In this document: positions 61,627-64,000 of the stretch, piece after piece
Layout of the letters: each line of letters begins with the position of its first letter
How positions within the stretch are numbered: the first letter of the stretch is position 1
Source: Lachnospiraceae bacterium
Lineage (GTDB): Bacteria; Bacillota; Clostridia; Lachnospirales; Lachnospiraceae
DNA length: 64,000 nucleotides
Assembly: GCA_017617545.1 (NCBI GenBank)
Contig: JAFZVZ010000036.1
Location: forward strand, 21,789 to 85,788
Direction: 5' to 3'
The notes under the pieces: model-generated
Told to the model about the DNA's origin: nothing
The model's input: the letters and a program-made list of their open reading frames with translations, nothing else
Databases searched by the model: none
Program-made: the position numbers and the translations under genes

Positions 61627-61680
61627 TTGTTTGAAGGTGTGATATTTTCCTATCAAGACGATATCAAATTGATATCACCT
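61620..61680 (+). promoter_or_regulatory. SPFH gene promoter with palindromic operator candidate
   Basis: TTGACA (61620-61625), 17-bp spacer, TATTTT (61643-61648). A perfect palindrome GATATCAAATTGATATC lies at 61660-61676, near the expected start of transcription, and a wider inverted pair GGTGTGATAT/ATATCACC spans -10 to +25. The ribbon-helix-helix gene two genes down is a candidate ligand of this site. Confidence 0.55.
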
Positions 61681-61724
61681 GATGCGTAATTTGGTTAACA
61701 TATATTCTATGAGGAGGATTTACT

Positions 61725-62762
61725 ATGAGTAATCAAACAACGATGCAGGCCAAATCACGTGAAGCCCTTGAAAATCGCAAGGAGATCACGCTGAAAGGCC
61801 ACAAGAACGGTATGGCGGTGCTTTTCTTCGTCGCCGTGCTCTACGTCTTTTCAATTCTGCTGGTGATCTTCGGTGCCTCGGAGCAAGACTTCATTCTGCT
61901 TATTCCGGGCGTTGTGATCCTCTGCATCGGCTGGTTCCCGATGCTCGGCCTTCGGGTCCTGAAGCCTGAGGAAGCTCTCGTGCTCACGCTGTTCGGCCGC
62001 TACTACGGCACGATCCGCGGCGACGGTTTCTTCTGGGTCAACCCGTTCTGCAGCTCGATCAACCCCGCTGCGAAGACGCAGCTCAACCAGAGCGGCGACG
62101 TCAAGACCGTCAACCCGATCACGGTTTCTTCCGCTGCCGGCCTTGTGAACAACAAGCTTTCGCTCAAGGTCATGACGCTCAACAACAACCGTCAGAAGAT
62201 CAACGACCGCCTCGGTACGCCCGTGGAGATCGGTATCGCGGTTACCTGGAGCATCGCCGACACGGCCAAAGCTGTATTTAACGTAGAAAACTTCAAGGAA
62301 TATCTCTCGCTGCAGTGCGACACCTCGCTCCGCAACATTGTCCGTATCTATCCTTACGATGTGGCACAGGGTGTTGACACGACCGGCGACGGCATCGCCG
62401 ACGAAGGCAGCCTGCGTGGCTCCAGCGAGATCGTCGCGGACCGCATCCGCCAGGAGATCCAGGACCGCGTGGCGATCGCAGGTCTCTGCATCCACGAGGC
62501 TCGCATCACCTACCTCGCATACGCTCCCGAGATCGCGGCGGCAATGCTGCAGCGTCAGCAGGCTTCGGCCATCATCGACGCCCGCAAGATGATCGTGGAC
62601 GGCGCCGTCGGCATGGTGGAGCTCGCGCTCGAGCGTCTTAAGGAAAATAACACCATCGACCTCGACGAGGAGCGCAAGGCTTCGATGGTTTCGAACCTGC
62701 TCGTTGTCCTCTGCGGCAACCACGACGCGCAGCCGGTCGTCAACTCCGGCAGCCTGTATTGA
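61725..62762 (+). CDS. SPFH/Band 7 domain membrane protein
   Basis: 345 residues. Two adjacent hydrophobic spans (about 30-50 and 56-76; [19 protein letters not shown]) precede an SPFH domain from about residue 77 ([35 protein letters not shown]). A helical C-terminus follows with [37 protein letters not shown]. Family members form oligomeric rings in membrane microdomains and scaffold or protect proteases. RBS GAGGAGG. A ribbon-helix-helix gene lies 88 bp downstream, a common pairing. Confidence 0.9.
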   Translation: MSNQTTMQAKSREALENRKEITLKGHKNGMAVLFFVAVLYVFSILLVIFGASEQDFILLIPGVVILCIGWFPMLGLRVLKPEEALVLTLFGRYYGTIRGDGFFWVNPFCSSINPAAKTQLNQSGDVKTVNPITVSSAAGLVNNKLSLKVMTLNNNRQKINDRLGTPVEIGIAVTWSIADTAKAVFNVENFKEYLSLQCDTSLRNIVRIYPYDVAQGVDTTGDGIADEGSLRGSSEIVADRIRQEIQDRVAIAGLCIHEARITYLAYAPEIAAAMLQRQQASAIIDARKMIVDGAVGMVELALERLKENNTIDLDEERKASMVSNLLVVLCGNHDAQPVVNSGSLY

Positions 62763-62849
62763 TCAACTGAGCACTGAACGCGATGGATGCGACCGCCACC
62801 CCCCGGCGGTCGCGCTACCGCTTTTCTGACATAGAAAGGAAGTATCATT

Positions 62850-63047
62850 ATGGCAGAAAAAAAACAGATCCCGCTCCGTCTCTCGGAGTCGTTATACAAT
62901 GCGATCGCTGCCTGGGCGGAGGACGATTTCCGGTCGGTCAACGGCCAGATCGAGTACCTCCTGACGGAATGTGTCCGCCAGCGCAAGAAAAACGGAAGTC
63001 CGCGCCCGAAGGAACTGGACGTTCCGCCGGATCTGGACCTCTCCTAA
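62850..63047 (+). CDS. Arc-type ribbon-helix-helix DNA-binding protein
   Basis: 65 residues: beta-strand [41 protein letters not shown] is the typical RHH fold (strand-helix-helix). RHH dimers bind short palindromes through the strand; the GATATCAAATTGATATC site upstream of the SPFH gene is a candidate. RBS AAAGGAAG. Confidence 0.85.
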   Translation: MAEKKQIPLRLSESLYNAIAAWAEDDFRSVNGQIEYLLTECVRQRKKNGSPRPKELDVPPDLDLS

Positions 63048-63083
63048 GCAACCCTGCGCAATTTATTAACAGAGGAATTAGCA

Positions 63084-63602
63084 ATGACTCGTATTCATCA
63101 ACGTAAAATCGACATCGTCGTATATGCCCTCTGCCTCGCGGCAGTCATAAGCATGCTGATCTACGCGGCAGCTGCGTACGACCGTCTTCCCGAACAGATC
63201 CCGACACAGTTCGGAATTCTCGGAAAGATCGGAAGTTACAGCAGCAAGAAATCCATATTCTCACTACCCTGCGTAATGCTCGTCATGCTTCCGTCACTGA
63301 TCATCATAGGCATGTTCCCCGCCGCGTGGAATCTCCCGCGGATCAATGTGACCGACGCCAACGCGCCGTACATCGCGGCCGTCGTCCGCAACATGCTTGA
63401 CATCATGCTTTTGGTCATCACCGCAACCATGTCCACACTCTTCGTGTGCCAGGTCCGGAATACCGACGCGCCTGCATTCCTGCTCCCGCTGATGCTTGTC
63501 ATATTCCTTGTCAACATCATCGTCTGTATGGTCCGTGCAGGGCAGATCAGCCGCAGCATCGTTGAGGTCCCGACAGAGCCCGCAGATCAGGAACAAGAGT
63601 AG
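63084..63602 (+). CDS. DUF1648-like small membrane protein
   Basis: 172 residues with four hydrophobic segments and the extracytoplasmic signature YDRLPEQIPTQFGILGKI characteristic of DUF1648 (SdpI-like) proteins. Some relatives confer immunity to peptide toxins. It lies 36 bp after the RHH gene on the same strand, so it may share the SPFH transcript. RBS AGAGGAATTAGC. Confidence 0.8.
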   Translation: MTRIHQRKIDIVVYALCLAAVISMLIYAAAAYDRLPEQIPTQFGILGKIGSYSSKKSIFSLPCVMLVMLPSLIIIGMFPAAWNLPRINVTDANAPYIAAVVRNMLDIMLLVITATMSTLFVCQVRNTDAPAFLLPLMLVIFLVNIIVCMVRAGQISRSIVEVPTEPADQEQE

Positions 63603-63603
63603 G

Positions 63604-63701
63604 AGGGAGCCCGCGGAGCAGGACACACTAATAAGTGATCAGCGGGGTAGGAAAGTCCCCTGTTGGGATAGCTAACCCATACAAGTGCTCCCGAGTAACA
63701 C
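63604..63701 (+). other. Branched hairpin cluster after the DUF1648-like gene
   Basis: An outer GGGAGC/GCTCCC pairing (63605.. and about 63691..) encloses CACT/AGTG, GGGG...CCCC (GGAAAGT loop) and a near-palindrome GGGATAGCTAACCC. The layout looks like a folded RNA, but no family is recognised. Confidence 0.35.
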
Positions 63702-63710
63702 GATAAACAG

Positions 63711-64000
63711 AATTGCTGTGGAAATCGCCGATTTTGGCGATTTCCACAGCAATTTTTTTCAACCACTCAACTATGAAAAACACGCCAATCAGCAAAATTA
63801 CTGTTGTCTTCGCCCGGATCAGCGATTTCAACAGTAATTCTTCCCAATCGTCCATTTTGTGAAACGTGCCGGTTACAAAAATTACTGTTGTTTCCGCAAG
63901 TATCAACGAATTCAACAGTAATTCTTAGCAATCTTCCGTTTTAGGCATTCCGGACAGCACTCCGACCATCAAAAAAGCGGTGGTTTTCGCCCGTTCCGGC
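63711..64000. repeat. Tandem 84-85-bp repeats with conserved 44-bp inverted repeats
   Basis: Three units begin at 63711, 63796 and 63880; each holds an inverted repeat of exactly 44 bp. Units 2 and 3 share arms AATTACTGTTG/CAACAGTAATT; unit 1 has AATTGCTGTGG/CCACAGCAATT, a perfect 19-bp stem followed by TTTTT that may also end the SPFH transcript. Arm differences are compensated on the other side. A fourth, diverged unit (AAACCACCGC in place of CAACAGTA) runs to the window edge. On the minus strand the period equals 28 codons and reads in frame apart from one TAA (about 63927-63929), so it may be a decayed repetitive CDS. Confidence 0.65.

Noticed and set aside
63640-63700. RNase P-like GGAAAGTCC motif
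   Set aside because: Only this short segment resembles the rnpB core; the other conserved regions and the needed 350-nt length are absent.
63711-64000. CRISPR array
   Set aside because: Units are 84-85 bp with internal inverted repeats and diverged sequence throughout; no short identical repeats with unique spacers.

Overview
The window looks like chromosomal DNA of a moderately GC-rich (about 55-58% by eye) member of the Bacillota, most likely Clostridia/Lachnospiraceae. The signs are strong AGGAGG ribosome binding sites, lipobox lipoproteins, a BmpA-type nucleoside uptake locus, CytX/ThiW thiamine salvage under a TPP riboswitch, a YolD/Y-family polymerase pair and an anaerobic radical-SAM NrdG-like protein. 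No rRNA, tRNA, CRISPR array, phage or recognisable transposase was seen. Most genes lie on the minus strand.

Left part (1-18.8 kb): a truncated XRE-PAS sensor; galK behind a sugar-binding-domain diguanylate cyclase; divergent tadA and an NrdG-like radical-SAM activase; a hypothetical gene; a BMP-type ABC uptake locus in which ATPase and first permease are fused; an AI-2E-family transporter preceded by a long, hairpin-rich leader (possible ncRNA); a lipoprotein; then tatD-rsmA and a stand-alone FakA-like fragment.

Centre (18.9-37.1 kb): the most unusual part. One minus-strand gene train, starting from good promoters near 37.24-37.34 kb, encodes a secreted/anchored vWA protein, a 1187-residue tubulin/FtsZ-superfamily GTPase, a two-TM protein, a 1732-residue membrane protein (degenerate helicase-like region, Zn ribbon, DA1-like peptidase domain with a lost catalytic His, intact transglutaminase triad), a radical-SAM enzyme, an alpha-toroid-like protein with a hydrophobic C-terminus, an EEP-family nuclease/phosphatase and a second, nonsense-mutated EEP copy. 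The vWA-tubulin pairing has a precedent as a predicted membrane-remodelling system; the rest of the composition I do not recognise. The distal genes (18.9-23.4 kb) are clearly more AT-rich than the rest.

Right part (37.5-64 kb): a Na/Pi cotransporter; a YD-repeat protein; a thiamine salvage operon (thiW-thiM-thiE-thiD-cytX) under a TPP riboswitch with its own terminator; a long signalling operon (PhoB-like regulator, LURP-one-related protein, PhoR-like kinase, second regulator, ABC-2 exporter, second kinase); an AlkZ-related protein; a GNAT-phosphatase fusion; YolD plus Y-family polymerase; a second YD-repeat lipoprotein; a heterodimeric ABC exporter; an SPFH protein with a ribbon-helix-helix regulator; a DUF1648-like protein; and a terminal block of 84-bp tandem repeats that runs off the window.

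Across the window the word CATTTTCC/GGAAAATG occurs about 40 times by eye where one or two are expected. It sits in all reading frames, in paired inverted intergenic copies, and inside the spacer of at least three inferred promoters.
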